Shown here in pieces: positions 47,327-59,300 of a stretch of 64,000 bases of DNA. A program made the translations under genes and the position numbers. Positions within the stretch are counted from its first letter, which is position 1; every line of letters begins with the position of its first letter. The notes beneath the pieces were generated by a model. That model ran no database searches. It saw nothing but the letters and a program-made list of their open reading frames with translations, and was not told where the DNA came from. The stretch is from the NCBI GenBank assembly GCA_030549775.1, contig CM060173.1, forward strand, positions 34,344,110 through 34,408,109, given 5' to 3'. This stretch comes from Tamarix chinensis. Lineage: Eukaryota; Streptophyta; Magnoliopsida; Caryophyllales; Tamaricaceae.

Positions 47327-48151
47327 TGATGCAGGAGCGGAGTCGCATGACACGACACTGACTAAGAAGGCTACACTACTCCATGCAGATACATGAACAT
47401 GGAGGTGCATGCATGGGTTTCATGCAACGTTCTCTAGTTAGCGTAACGTTTATTATTAAGTCATTTATTATTATTTGTATTTTGAGTCAAATAAAGTTGT
47501 TAGTAGCTAGATCGTTTAATATCTTCTAGAGAGTCCTAAGTTATTTATTAATATTTTTTATTTTGAGTCAAATAAGGTTGTTAGTAGTTAGATTATTTAA
47601 TATCTTCTAGCTGGTCTTAAGTCATATATTATTATTTTTATTTTGAGTCAAATAAGGTTGTTAGTAGCTAGATCGTTTAATATCTTCTAGCTAGTCTTAG
47701 GGAACTCAATGCTTCTAGGAAAGATTAGTGGCAAGATTATTGTAATCTTTTAAGGGATGCTTGACAAATTTTGATTATTTAAAGACCTAGAAACAGAGAG
47801 AAAGAACATAATTTGAATGAGAAGAAAAACCTTAAGCTTGGTTAAACCCGAATTCTATGTGGATTCATCTCGTGAGAAGTCGAATATGTGTGAATAATTT
47901 GTTACAAAAATCTTTAATCTTTATTTCTGTGTGGCTTAAATATTAATCTAGCCCTCTATATTTTTTTTACTTCGTCACCTCTATCTTTTCCACCGAAAAC
48001 CCTACTCCAATCCGTCACTCCATTCGTCCATCCAAACGCTTTTCACTACGCTTCTACTTTCCATCAACCCTAAATTGCCTTCCACCTTTCCTAACCATAA
48101 ACCATCATTTATATTACACCCAAGCTCGAGAATATAACCGTACACGCATCA
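47327..48151 (+). repeat. 3' LTR of gypsy element X
   Basis: Starts TGATGCAGGAGCGGAGTC directly after a purine-rich CCGAGGAGAA, and ends TACACGCATCA. The same ends are found in solo LTR J, where a target duplication confirms them. Length is 825 bp. An internal 80-bp unit is present three times. Confidence 0.82.
47458..47699 (+). repeat. Three tandem 80-bp units inside the gypsy LTR
   Basis: Units at 47458-47537, 47538-47618 and 47619-47699 each contain TTTTGAGTCAAATAA, GTTGTTAGTAG and TTTAATATCTTCTAG. LTR J does not show this triplication. Confidence 0.9.
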
Positions 48152-48269
48152 AGGAAGATGGAAATCCTTGTTTTATACTTCAAAGGGAAGTACAAATAAA
48201 ACCTAATGATCAATCTACAAAAAGGGATAAAATTTTTAAAACTAAGTCTTAAATCGGTGATAAGATTTT

Positions 48270-48490
48270 TAGGGTTATAATAAATAGTGATTCATATACC
48301 AGTGTTGCAAGTGAAATAAAGGTAAAAGAACTAGGGCTACTGAATACTTATTATCCTAGACTATATTCATTGGAATGACTTAATAATGAAAAAGGAGCTA
48401 TGATAACTAAGGAAACCCTAATTATCTTTTTAATTAGTGATTACCATAATTAGGTATTATGCTATGTTTTTCCTATGGATTGTTAGGAAG
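48270..48490 (+). pseudogene. pol: gypsy protease remnant
   Basis: VIINSDSYTSVASEIKVKELG corresponds to the gypsy protease N-terminus, where an Asp-Gly-Gly/Ser motif is expected; here the catalytic Asp-containing motif is altered (NSDSYTS). It is followed by LEWLNNEKGAMITKETLIIF and VLCYVFPMDC, the usual WLN...G and VVPMD segments. This placement assigns it to the pol fragment that follows. Confidence 0.65.
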
Positions 48491-48669
48491 ACCATAAAAA
48501 TATGTTAGAAATGTAGCTCATGATGTCTAACTAATGAATATATTGTGCCTAAATATGAAAAAAATCATAAATTGAAACTATCTCAATATGATTATGTGTA
48601 ATCACTTGAGACTAATAAGAGCTTATTCTTACATGAAAATGAAATGATAAATTGTATTAAGGAGGAGGG

Positions 48670-49290
48670 TGTTTATTAGATTGCTTGATGAATATAATGA
48701 TATGTTTTTAGATGACTTAAATTCTAGATTACCACCTATTAGAGGTATATAGCATGCTATAGATTTAATTCCCATAATTCCTTTACCTAATTTAGAAGAA
48801 ATCAAGGAATTATAAAGAAAAAAAAGGTGAATAAAGTTTATATGAGAGAAAGTATGAGTCCTTGTTGTGTACCTGCTTTATTAGTTCCTACTATATTATC
48901 CATTCTTATTTTTAACCTACTTTTTGAAGTAACTTATGATACTAGTGGGGTAGGGATATGAGGAGTTCTCTCATAAGAAAAAAAATATATTGCATACTTT
49001 AGTGAAAAATTAAATGGTGCTAAATTGAATTATTTGACATATGATAAGGAATTATTTTCCATCATATGTAGTTTTGAGACCTGGAGTCAATATTTGTTAC
49101 CTAGATCCTTTGCATTATATTTCGATCAGTAAAGTTTTAAGTATTTACATGGTTAAAAGAAAATAAGTCCTAGACATGCAACTTGGGTAAACTTCTTACG
49201 ATCATTTATATTCTTTATCCAATAGTTAGATGCAAAAGTAAATGTAGTAGTCGATGCTCTCTCAAAGTTCTACATTACTTGTCATGTTAG
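48670..49290 (+). pseudogene. pol: gypsy reverse transcriptase start fused to RNase H, palm deleted
   Basis: The reverse transcriptase entry region reads RLLDEYNDMFLDDLN, HAIDLIP and CCVPALLVP. At about 48895-48925 it passes straight into RNase H: FEVTYDTSGVG, KKNILHTLVKN or AYFSEKLNGAKLNYLTYDKE, then SPRHATWVNFLRSF and VVVDALSK. The reverse transcriptase fingers-palm core with its YxDD box, some 250 residues in intact relatives, is absent. Stops are also common. The enzyme would be inactive. Confidence 0.82.
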
Positions 49291-49589
49291 ATTCCATATT
49301 TCTAGGTTTTGAAATGTTAGAATAAATGTGTCATAACGATGAAGATTTAACGAGGAATATCAAGAATATAGAGAAAATGTGAACCATGGTAATTATATAA
49401 CAAATTATGGATTCTTTTTTAAAGATAATAAATTGTGTGTACCTAGAATGAGTATAAGTTATTTACTTATAAAATAGGTACATAAAGGAGCTATAGAAGA
49501 GTATTTTGGTACTAGAAAACATTAGATATATTAAAAGAGAATTTCTATTATTGATATATGATTAAGAGAGTACAAATTATAGTATACTA

Positions 49590-49990
49590 ATGTGTTACTT
49601 CCAAAAATAGTAAATTTTTTTCACAAAGATTTGTATACCCCATTACCTACACCTACTCAACCATGGGAGGGAGTTAGTATGGATATTATTATATGGTTTC
49701 CTAGAACAAAAAGAGGCAAAGACTCGAATATGGTTGTGATAGATAGATTTATAAAAATGGCTCATTCTATTCCATGTAATAAAACTAATGATGCTATATA
49801 TATTGCTAATTTCTATTTCAAACAAATTGTGAAACTAAATGGTATCCCTAAAAGTATTGTTTCAGATAGAGGTATCAAGTTTCTTTATAATAAAAGTTCT
49901 TCAAGTAATACCCAATCAACTCCATTCAAGATTGTGTATAGAAGGATCCTTACATATCAGTTGATATGATTCCCTTGAAGAAAGGAAAAC
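49590..49990 (+). pseudogene. pol: gypsy integrase remnant
   Basis: The rve core reads PTPTQPWEGVSMDIIIWFPR (first Asp kept), DSNMVVIDRFIKMAHSIPC, and KLNGIPKSIVSDRGIKFLYN (second Asp kept). The stretch that should hold the third acidic residue is missing: text jumps to STPFKIVYRRIL. Upstream (49320-49590) is a stop-rich zinc-binding spacer. The phrase order matches Ty3/gypsy elements of the chromovirus kind. Confidence 0.85.
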
Positions 49991-50353
49991 TTGAAACTAT
50001 GAGGCTAATGAATGAGTGGAGTTCTTTGAAAAACTTCATCAACAAATCAAGGGGAGCATAGAATGAGCAAATGAAAGGTAGCAAAACAAAGATAACAAAC
50101 ATTTCACTCAAAAGGCATTTTCTCCTAGTGATTGATTTTGGTTACATTTGTGAAAAGGGATATTTTATAATCTAAGAAAGTGTAAACTAATTTTAAGAGT
50201 TAATGGACCATTTAAAATAACTTACAAAATTTGGAGAAAGTAATTGCAAACTTGAACTTCTAGAATCATATGGCGATCTTTTGAGGACATTTAATATGTC
50301 TCCTTATTTTGTGATGTCAATTTGAGGACAAATTATTCTAATGTTAGGGATAA
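49991..50353 (+). pseudogene. gypsy pol C-terminal end
   Basis: A stop-rich run resembles the integrase C-terminal part: EKLHQQIKGS-like near 50030, then a region ending TCAATTTGAGGACAAATTA. The GAGGACAAATT phrase is repeated before the LTR at 47327 and marks the usual pol-LTR border in this gypsy group. Confidence 0.6.
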
Positions 50354-51100
50354 TGATGAAGGAACACCCATAGATCTTTAAGATGATAAAGATTTTGTAT
50401 ACTTAATTATGGAACCAATCAGATTATATTCTTTTGTTAACAATATTAATAATGTGACTAACCCTAATGAGTGTACTTTAGGTACTTTTTGTAGGTGTGT
50501 AACATATTTGTAGGAAAAATATTAGGCCATTTGAAGATTTTAACATAAATAAGATTGTGTGTGTTAGAAACTATTACAAGTTAAAATGAGTAATTATACA
50601 TTAAAGTTAACTCCAAGAGTCAAGAGACCTAGTTAATATCCTATTCATCATCCCTATTTTTATTAGTGTTCTTTTTTATTTAGTTTGATGTACTAATTAG
50701 TTGATTTTTTTGTTTCTTTCTTGATGTATGTATTATATAGGATATAGCTACATTCTTATTACTATTTTATGTGTCGGTTAGTTATGTATGTGTCATTTGG
50801 TTATCTTTGTGTACTAGTTAAAAATGTATGAATTCTTACATAAAGCATGTTGTTGGTACTTCTAACATGTGATTGAATCATTTGAAATCTAATACAAGTA
50901 GTTAACTAGGCTTTTCTCTCTTTTGTGAGTGAATAATACTAACTAAGAACACTTGGAGTAATCTTAGGTAGGGTGCTTTAAATGAAATATTCAAATTTTA
51001 CACTTGTTGAATTCATTCACAATTCTTACTTTAATATAATATTCCTCCTTATACAATTGAAACCACCAAACGTTCCATTATCTCAATCCATTCCATAAGA
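50354..51100 (+). repeat. Probable 3' LTR of gypsy element Y, right end unknown
   Basis: TGATGAAGGAACACCC at 50354 follows the pol border as TGATGCAGGAGC does at 47327, and ATTATGGAACCAAT (about 50407) matches LTR J near 13157. The right end was not found; 51100 is a guess based on length. No gene is seen to 51380. Confidence 0.5.
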
Positions 51101-51369
51101 AGATTCATACCGGGGAGTGTTCAAGTATGGCTAGCTTAGGCGGTCTTTAATTTGTGTTGATGTGTTTTATGTGCGAATAATGTTGAACTTTTATCCTAAA
51201 CCATTTTTAATTTTGCATCTAACTTGTCATGGGTTAGAATGGATTCGTCAAGTTCTTGAAATTAGTGTTCAAGTCCTTAATGGATTTCACTCAACGCCTA
51301 TCTCTGCCGCTACCTCTGTGTCACCTATAAAAGGGTATTGACTTCGAAAAGTTTCTAGTCATCACTTGA

Positions 51370-52100
51370 TAACTTAATTTAGATAGGACTATGTAATCAT
51401 CTTGGAAGGATTAAATATTGAGTTTCATAGGACATTTGAGGTAGTTGATTACTCAAGGGCTAGGAGGGTGAGAATAGTCATGTACTTTCTACAAAGATCA
51501 CCAAGCACTTGGTGGTTAGGTTATTGTGCTCAAGGAGGATTTCCAATGTCCTTTGAGGACTTAAATATAACACATTGTAAAAACTTCTATCCATATATCC
51601 CCAAGAGGCATAAGTTGAGTTTGTTCATGTAGTTTACTCAAAGATTTATGATGGTGTTGGAGTATCATGTGTAGTTTATAATGTTCCTAATGTTTAATCT
51701 AGGAATAGAAACTCATGAAGCTACTCATATCTTCCAATTAAAGTAGGGACTTTGCTTTAGTATTCAGGGATTGATGGTGTAATGGTCTTCCATGACTTGG
51801 TTACATTGTACAAATAGGTATGCGTTACTTCCACTTTGGCTGAGAAAATACTTTGGATGGAGGCAAGATAAAGCTTGAGATATAGGATTCTAGGGGAAAG
51901 GTTGAGCGTTGCTGTAGCAAATCTGTAAGTGTTTAGGATTGGGCTAGTGGTCAGCACCGACATTGTCAAAGCAATTTTCTTAGTGCAGGTATTCAGGGAA
52001 AAATTTGACACTACCATTTCAAGTATTGCTAACTTAAGCATATAGTGAAAGATTGTGAAGGGCATTTGTTATAGAGCCATAATAATGATAAACATGGTTA
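51370..52100 (+). pseudogene. gag: Second gypsy gag remnant (element H)
   Basis: The gag domain reads FEVVDYSRARRVRIVMYFLQ, RSPSTWWLGY and FPMSFEDLN with a YIPKRHKLSLFM tail. Later text in broken frames resembles the zinc-knuckle area, including YSGKN. It is different in sequence from the gag at 46070. Stops abound after 51632. Confidence 0.65.
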
Positions 52101-53138
52101 TAAGAGCTTTGAGTGCTATAAAGTGTCCCAAGGCTATACTCAAAGGTCTTAGGTGAAACCATGAATGCCAATCCACCACCATTAGTAGCCAATTTAGAAG
52201 GACTTGATATTTGGTGTGATCTTGTTATATAGTCAAATAGAAGTAGATGCTTAAGCACTTGACCTTGATGTTTCTTATTTTGATATGCTACCACTTCTTT
52301 CTTGGTAGTTTGAGCTTGTTGGTTTTCATGAATTGTGTGTTTTTGATTTTGTTCACTTGTTAGATTCTAGTTACCCATTTAAGAGGGTAGTTACCCCCTC
52401 GGGAACCATGTAGGTTTATGAGCTTGCTTATTCTAGTAGTGTGGCATTGAAATTTGGGGACGAAATAACACCTTAAAATATTACTGACATAGTTTTTAGG
52501 TCTTTAGTATTTTTCATAAAACTTACCCTTAATTTTTTGTGTTGTCTTAGTTCCTACACTCAAAATCCCTCCTTCCCTTCCATTCTCTCTTGACGTTTAA
52601 CGTACAACCTATCAATCCCTTCATTTCAGTTATTTTTGTGTTGTAACACTACCAATCCCGTTTCTATCTACTTGTGAACCTCCCATCTCCTCATCTTCTG
52701 CCAAAGTTAACCAACTCCCTACTCCCTTATTTTTTCTCTGCCTACCCCATTGTCCCTCTTTAACTTCTTACCCCTCATCATTTTCTCCACCAAATGCCTC
52801 ATATTAACATCCTTCTATTCACCATACGAACACAACCTATGATTATATTCTTCTTATGAAACTCAACCACTTTTCCATCTAAACCTTATAGCTAAGCCTC
52901 CCCATGTAACCTTATACCTCATCCACATAGCTAACCCACCTTCTAGTAGCAACCCATGTAGCTTCCAAATAACCACCATCAACCTTTGACGCTGCCAAAC
53001 CACTTATAATCCATACTATTGAGTAACCATATAGCTCATATGTGAACTTCTCATGTAACTTTCTCCCATCTTGTGCCCTATCCTCACAATGGTCCCTTGG
53101 TATTTGATGATACCAATCCATAAACTTATGCATTCATT
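52101..53138. other. 3' end of element H and LTR-like DNA
   Basis: AATTTGGGGACGAAATAACA (52454-52473) resembles the GAGGACGAAAT phrase that ends pol in Tekay-type gypsy elements, followed by TAACACCTTAAAATATT, a possible decayed TGTAACACC LTR start. The rest, C+T-rich up to 53138, shows no gene. Confidence 0.42.
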
Positions 53139-54527
53139 GTGGCACTTCAAGGGTATATCCCACAAGGACTTTGCATTTGAGTACCAAACTTCATCATTTT
53201 AGTTGTCTAGATCATTATGGAGTGAGAATACGTAGGTAACCAATGAAAATAAATATAACGACGAATCGAATGTAGATTCTAAAACAATAAATATGAAGCC
53301 TAGGATTGAACTTTGGTCTCTAAATTGGTATTCAACAATGAAATAATGCTATGTTATAGTTTAATTCAATGGTTACAAAAAATTGGTCTAAATATACTTA
53401 TTAGCTACTTTCATGATCTAAGAACGTATTTAATCCAATTTGTTAACTACTTTTGTGACTAACAAATTAAATTAAATCTATTAAGTACTATCAATTCTAT
53501 AACCCCTAAGAACCACACATCTACTTTCGAGATTTCTTGAATTCCCATTCATTTTTTTTATAATGATCTCAATCTTTTAATTGCAAAAAATATCTAAAAC
53601 GATCATATTTCATCAAATATGACTTATAATGATCAATACTAAGACATAAAACAACATATACAAACTAAACATACAACATATACTTTAATTCATCATATTA
53701 ATAGCAAAATGGACCTAGTTCTATCCTATCAAAAGGATTACTACCTAATAATTGCAAAGAAATATAAATGATTTAAATTCCATAAGGAACATAATGATAT
53801 TATGCAAATTTACAAAGAAGAGAATGGATTGAAGTAACAATAAATCAGAGAAGAATAGAATTGATTCCAAACGATCATACACAAAACTTGAACTTAAATT
53901 CATAAATTAAGTTTTTTCCTGGGAAAAGAGAAGAAAAATTCCTCTAAAATCAACCCAAAAATTTCCCCAAGAATTCCGTGATGATACACATAAAAACAAC
54001 CCATAACAAAAGCTACCTAGCATATGATGATCGTGGGGTAACCATTATTGCACGACCATGCAAGGTCTGCACAGCTTAGCCGTGTAGCATTCTGGCTCTT
54101 GAACTAGTGTGTATAGCTTCCACACAACCATGCAAGATTTGCATATCCTGGACATGCATCATCCTCAACTTCGACCTAGATGCAATAGTGTTACACTGCT
54201 ATGCAGCGAGCTACGTAACACCATCTCCTTGCCTCTTTTGCCCTTTTCGGCTTATTTTAAGCTCTTTGACTTTCTAGACTCCACCATAAATATGCTAGTT
54301 TGATTTATCTTCCTTCAATGCCTATCATACCGAGTATTTTTCTTCAAAAAGTTGCTTTAGTTCCTTAGATTGTGAATTATTGTGCAAGTCCCTAAAAATT
54401 GAATATTAAGAGAATGGTAGAGTGAACTACAGACTTGAACCATAATAAAATAAATATTATAGACCAAATAAAGTCTTATAATGAAGGTAAAGTAAGATGA
54501 AAAAAGAGAAAATATTCACTTTTATCA
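53139..54527 (-). repeat. Gypsy LTR L (3' LTR of a minus-strand element)
   Basis: On the minus strand an LTR starting TGATAAAAGTGAATATT (54527) is preceded by AGCATGGGGGAGT, a purine tract seen in Athila/Tat-type gypsy elements, where a GGACA...AAG...GGGGGAGT phrase closes the internal region. The opposite end is near 53139, where TATATCCCACAAGGACT resembles text in LTR K (GTCGAACCCACAAGGAATG, 63421). The exact left end is not fixed. Confidence 0.6.
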
Positions 54528-55393
54528 ACTCCCCCATGCTTATCCTTTGCATGTCCTAAAGTAAAAACACATATAACAAAAAGAAAAATGGAAAAATGGA
54601 AGGAGGTCAAAGCCGCAAATGATAGGATAAACTAAAAAAACAAGACATATTATTGCAAGATTGACCAATACTGCAAGCGTTAATAGTAGGAAAGAAAATT
54701 AAGGCATGAATACCTATTAGTCATGACTCACAAATTAGTATTATCATGAGACTCTAAGATGGTTTAGGACTGCATATATTCCATCCTTACATGGTAAAAG
54801 GTAAACAAGTTCGTAGACTTCCTTTCTTTAGGAAAATGTAAATGCTATGCACTTGTGTGTTTTAGAGGTATAAGTATTTCTCTCTAAATTTTTGCCAGCC
54901 AATATTGATCGACCATGTGCTTGCACACATGCTCATTCTCTACCACTTGAAGACATTATACAATACAAAAATCATGGGATTTTATTAAGGTTATAATGAG
55001 GCTGGGGTTAAGGATATGATAATTTAAGAATTATAACTAAAGGTCTAAAAGCCAGTGAAGTGGCAACTACAAGTATATGTCAAAATTTGAGATTGATAAC
55101 TCACTACTCACTCCCTAACTAACAACCAAAGTTCTTTTCCAACAACTCTTTTCTGCCTATAAAATAAATAGATTGCTTATTTCCCCACATAACAACTTGA
55201 ACAATTTCATTATTCTCTTCCCTTTTTATAGAAATATATATTATTTATTTATTTATGTTTGAAAAATAAGGGAATAAAGCTACAATTAGATCATTTTTTA
55301 TTTATTACAAGGTCTACCAAATATCTTTTTTTTTTCATCATACCCCATGCTTGTTTCTTGATATACCTACACTATATAGGTTAAAGAGTTATC
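54528..55393 (-). mobile_element. Internal non-coding DNA of the element with LTR L
   Basis: Read on the minus strand this lies just upstream of the purine tract. It has no coding frame and includes GGACATGCAAAGGATAAG next to the tract. It ends where giant LTR E begins at 55394. No gene is seen. Confidence 0.45.
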
Positions 55394-56883
55394 TATAACA
55401 CCCCCAAAATTCACTACTGAAAAATTTCGTTAATTAAAAGGAAACTAGCGAAAGCAAATTAATAAACCGTGAATTTTGGGAGTATTACTGCCACACTTAG
55501 TACTAGACCGGTTCACTCATACCGTTCCAGTACTCTAAGTACTAAGGCTAAAGGAAAAAGAAATAAAATTTGCAAGAATTTCAACAAACTTAAATCAGAG
55601 TAGCGTACCAAACGTTTACAAGAATGAAATCCACCCATGGTGGTTACAGTATCAACATATACATTTAAAACCAGAAATTTCAAAGAGAGGGAGAAAAACC
55701 CTAGTAGTTCTGGATGAGACCTTACTCTCTTCCTTGTTTTCTACTTGAGTAGCACCTGAAAAGACCTGCAAGGGACACTGCCCATTGAATAAGCAGGGGC
55801 CCCATGAATGGAACCCTTCACTACTACGGTACTGAGTAACCCTTTAAAGTCCCACTTAAAAGCAGGCCCGCAATGCAACACATGAAACAAGCTACATACA
55901 TATACAACATTCACATAATTAACATTCACATAGCATATCATTATATCCTTACGAACAATCGGTACTTACGGTCTTAAGCCATATCATAACGCAAACTCAA
56001 AACAATTAGGCCTTAAGCCCTTGTTCCACTATAAGTGATTTGTACTTTTCCATAATTTTATTCACATACATAACTGGTTTTATTGAGCTCGGGACCCCCA
56101 CTATTATTGTCGGTGAACCGAAGTACATATAACTCATCCTCCAGGGCACAACGCTCCTGTCCACTATTATAACCGGTGGACCGGGATATATAAAGAATCA
56201 TCATCCAGGGCACAACGCTCCTGGCCACTATTATAACCGGTGGACCGGTACTCAATATCATAATCATCTGGGCCCGGCTCATTAATATTCCACTTTCAAT
56301 AATAGTATCTTTCCTTTCTTTAATCAGCACATCAATCATGTTTATTTGCCTCGAACGAGAGATGAATAACCCGGGACACAAAGGTACACCGGTCGTACCG
56401 GTGCATATCAGCTACTCAGTACCCTTCAACCATGAACCCAAAGACACAAAGGTATCTGGTCGTACTGGTACATAAAGCTAACTCAGTACCCTACCGACAA
56501 GGACACCTAATCCATAAGTATGCATACCCCCTAACTAGGTCCGTAGAGCTAGAAAGAGTAAGATATAGGGTCTGGCTGGGGCACAAAGGCACACCAGTAA
56601 AAACTAGAATAATCGTGGAATAAACCACGTCCTTAGGGTAGCGACCCCTAAGGAGTCACCATTCCCAATCTCGAGGTCTTTCTCTTTAAGTAATAGTATC
56701 TTAATTAGAGTGATCACGCAAGGCACGATAATCAGATACTTATCCATTTTCAATCATTCCGATATCATTAGTCATTTCTTATTCAAATGGTTATCCAGGA
56801 TGTCACAGAGAAAACGTTAAAGCCATACTAATTATCAAATACTCTTACTTGGCTAGTCAGCATTATTTGAATCACATTATAAT
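55394..56883 (-). mobile_element. Giant LTR element E, 3' portion
   Basis: Plus strand start TATAACACCCCCAAAATTCA (usual TG is TA). It shows the terminal hairpin region (55490-55545), a segment with GGGACACAAAGGTACACC (56370), and dyads such as ACCGGTGGACCGG (56170 and 56235). After about 1490 bp another family member, F, begins in the same orientation. The other end is not in the window. Confidence 0.75.
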
Positions 56884-57657
56884 TGTAACACCCCCAAATT
56901 CACTACTGAAAAATTTCGTTTAAGATAAAGGTTTTAGCGAAAGCGAAAGAATTAAAACCATAAACTTGGGGGTATTATACCGCCACACTTAGTACCAGAC
57001 CGGTTCACTCCTACCTTTGCGATACTAAGTGCTAAGGCTAAACTAAACAATCATTAAGTAAGAGTCACCAAAACATAGGTCCATTCACGAAAACCACGTG
57101 TCAACAATAGTTAAAATATCGTTAAGATTGCAACTTAAAAGTATGGTTTCAAAGCAAGAAGTGTAGTACAAAATATGGTTAATAAGATGGGTCCCAAGGG
57201 ACCAATACTCGGATCGCCTACTCACTCAAGCTAAGCCTTCCACCCCAATTCAATAATTGATCAAATAAGCATAGGAGGTCTGCTCCCCACCATTGGTGGA
57301 TCATCACAAGACCCATTCAATCAAGGTAGTATCAGTATGGGTCCAATACTGAGTAAGGGTGCTGGTGCGCTAAGGCCAAGCATACAATCATACCACATAG
57401 CACACATAGCACGATCATATAGACAACATGCGATAACACACAAGATAAGGCTTGAGTACTTTCCGGTGAGTTATTCTTTATCCTTGTTAATAATATGTCC
57501 ATTTCACACATATTCTTTAATAATCCATGTAAGTGCGGGAGCCCCACTATTATAGCCGGTGGACCGGAAATCAACACTCAGAGCAGAACGCCTCTGACCA
57601 CTATTATAGCCGGTGGACCGGAATCAACACCCAGGGCAGATCCCCTCTGGCCACTAT

Positions 57658-57962
57658 TGTAACACCCCGAGTCGACACGACCACGCGGGGGCTACCTTGG
57701 AGTGCTTTCGGATTGATCGGCTGGCCCCACAAATCAACATGAGTCCTTTTAGCACGCTTTGTCCTCACTCACGTGCTTCGCGAGAAACTTTTTAGAAAAT
57801 TTCCGAAACTTCCCAGGAGGTCACCCATCCTAAAATTGCTCCACGGCCAGCACGCTTAACTGTGGAGTTCTTAGGACGGAATTACCAAAAGGATGGTATA
57901 CCATGTTTATATAAGTAGCCAAATCAATCTTTATAACACTCCGCTCAAATTGGGGTATTACA
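57658..57962 (-). repeat. Cassandra 3' LTR
   Basis: 305 bp. Followed at once (57963-57979) by the minus-strand purine tract CTTTGAGTGGGGGTGAA, so on the minus strand this is the 3' LTR. By eye it is a little over 90 percent identical to the 5' LTR, with a 13-bp length difference. Confidence 0.88.
57808..57872 (-). other. 5S-rRNA-like segment in Cassandra 3' LTR
   Basis: The minus strand contains GAACTCCACAGTTAAGCGTG and GGATGGGTGACCTCCTGGGA, which match the internal promoter half of plant 5S rRNA (box A and box C regions). It is LTR sequence, not a functional 5S gene. Known Cassandra elements use it for RNA polymerase III transcription. Confidence 0.9.
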
Positions 57963-57979
57963 TTCACCCCCACTCAAAG

Positions 57980-59088
57980 AACACAACCATAAATGCATAT
58001 GATCAACCAGGTAAAAGTACGTACAAAGGCCCATGAATAATCTGAATTAATTACTTAATTAATCCTTTATCAGAAGTCGATACACACCATGCTTTTTATC
58101 AAATCCATGTAAGTACAGGAACACCCCACTATTGTTGCCGGTGGGCCGCTCACTTGCGGGGCATAGTCCACACCACTATTATTCGTCGGTGGATCGGTCA
58201 CTTGTGGGACAAAGTCCACACCACTATTCCTTACCGGTGGATCGGTTGGTTCCTGCTCACATGGTGTTCCACTGTAAGTAATTAGTACCTTTTAAGTGTT
58301 TTGGTAACTATAATTTATTTTTATTGAGCTTGAGTCACCCCACTATTATTTCCGGTGGGCCGGACACTTGCGGGACAAAGTCCTCACCACTATTATTACC
58401 GGTGGATCGGTCACACATAGGGTTAAACCCTAACCACTATTCCTAACCGGTGGATCGGCTGGACCCAGCTCAATAATCTTCCACTTTAAATGATTAGTGT
58501 CTTAAGTATCTTATTCAAAGGCTTTCACCCTAGACATGCATAAATCATCACGCATAATAAATCATAAAATTCCACCATCATAATTACACTTTATCACCAC
58601 ATACATATGATAACACAAAAACCCTAATCAACCACCATAGACCTTAATTAACCACAACAAACCATAATTCAGTCTCCTCCGTACCCTTAATTTGCTCCAC
58701 ATGCTATTTTTCATCCCAAGCGTTCAAACACCCAAACAACACTTACATTACTTTCCTTACATCCCAAATTAACTTTCCATACGTAAGTATAATACCCATG
58801 CAGACATTAATCTCCCCATGCAAACCTTGAACCCTTTTTATGAAAACCCTAAAATTCCACGTGAAACCTTAAATTCAACCATGCAAACCCTAATATCACC
58901 ATACAACTATAATTACTACCATACAAACCTTAATATCATCATACAAACCCTAATACCAACATACATCCATTAATACCACCAGGTAAACCCTATATTTCGT
59001 CATACAAAACCATAAATTCAATCCAACCAAAACCAAAGATTCACCCATACCAAACCCTAAACTCAACCCATAAAGATTCTTCCATACC
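57980..59088. repeat. Giant-LTR segment captured inside the Cassandra element
   Basis: It is homologous to element C from about 21515 to 22300: TATCAGAAGTCGATACACACC, six dyad units (58138-58460), the TTCCACTTTAAATGATTAGTG segment and a CATGCAAACCCTAA minisatellite. It differs from the surrounding F sequence, so it came from another copy. Confidence 0.8.
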
Positions 59089-59286
59089 ATACCATGTTTA
59101 TATAAGTAGCCAAATCAATCTTTATAACACTCCGCTCAAATTGGGGTATTACATTCACCCCCACTCAAAGAATGCAACGTCCTCGTTGCGTCTCAAACAA
59201 TGACTATCTCAATACAGTTCATCCCAAGAATCGTCCCGCTAGGTGACTGACTGACACATCCAAGTTCAGCTCACGATCGTGGTTTC

Positions 59287-59298
59287 GCTCTGATACCA
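59287..59298 (-). other. Cassandra primer binding site
   Basis: Minus strand TGGTATCAGAGC, the initiator tRNA-Met complement, two bases after the 5' LTR end. Confidence 0.9.
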
Positions 59299-59300
59299 TT

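Noticed and set aside
57808..57872. 5S rRNA gene
   Set aside because: Only part of 5S is present, it is mutated, and it occurs in both LTRs of a Cassandra-type element. It is the known LTR feature, not an rRNA gene.
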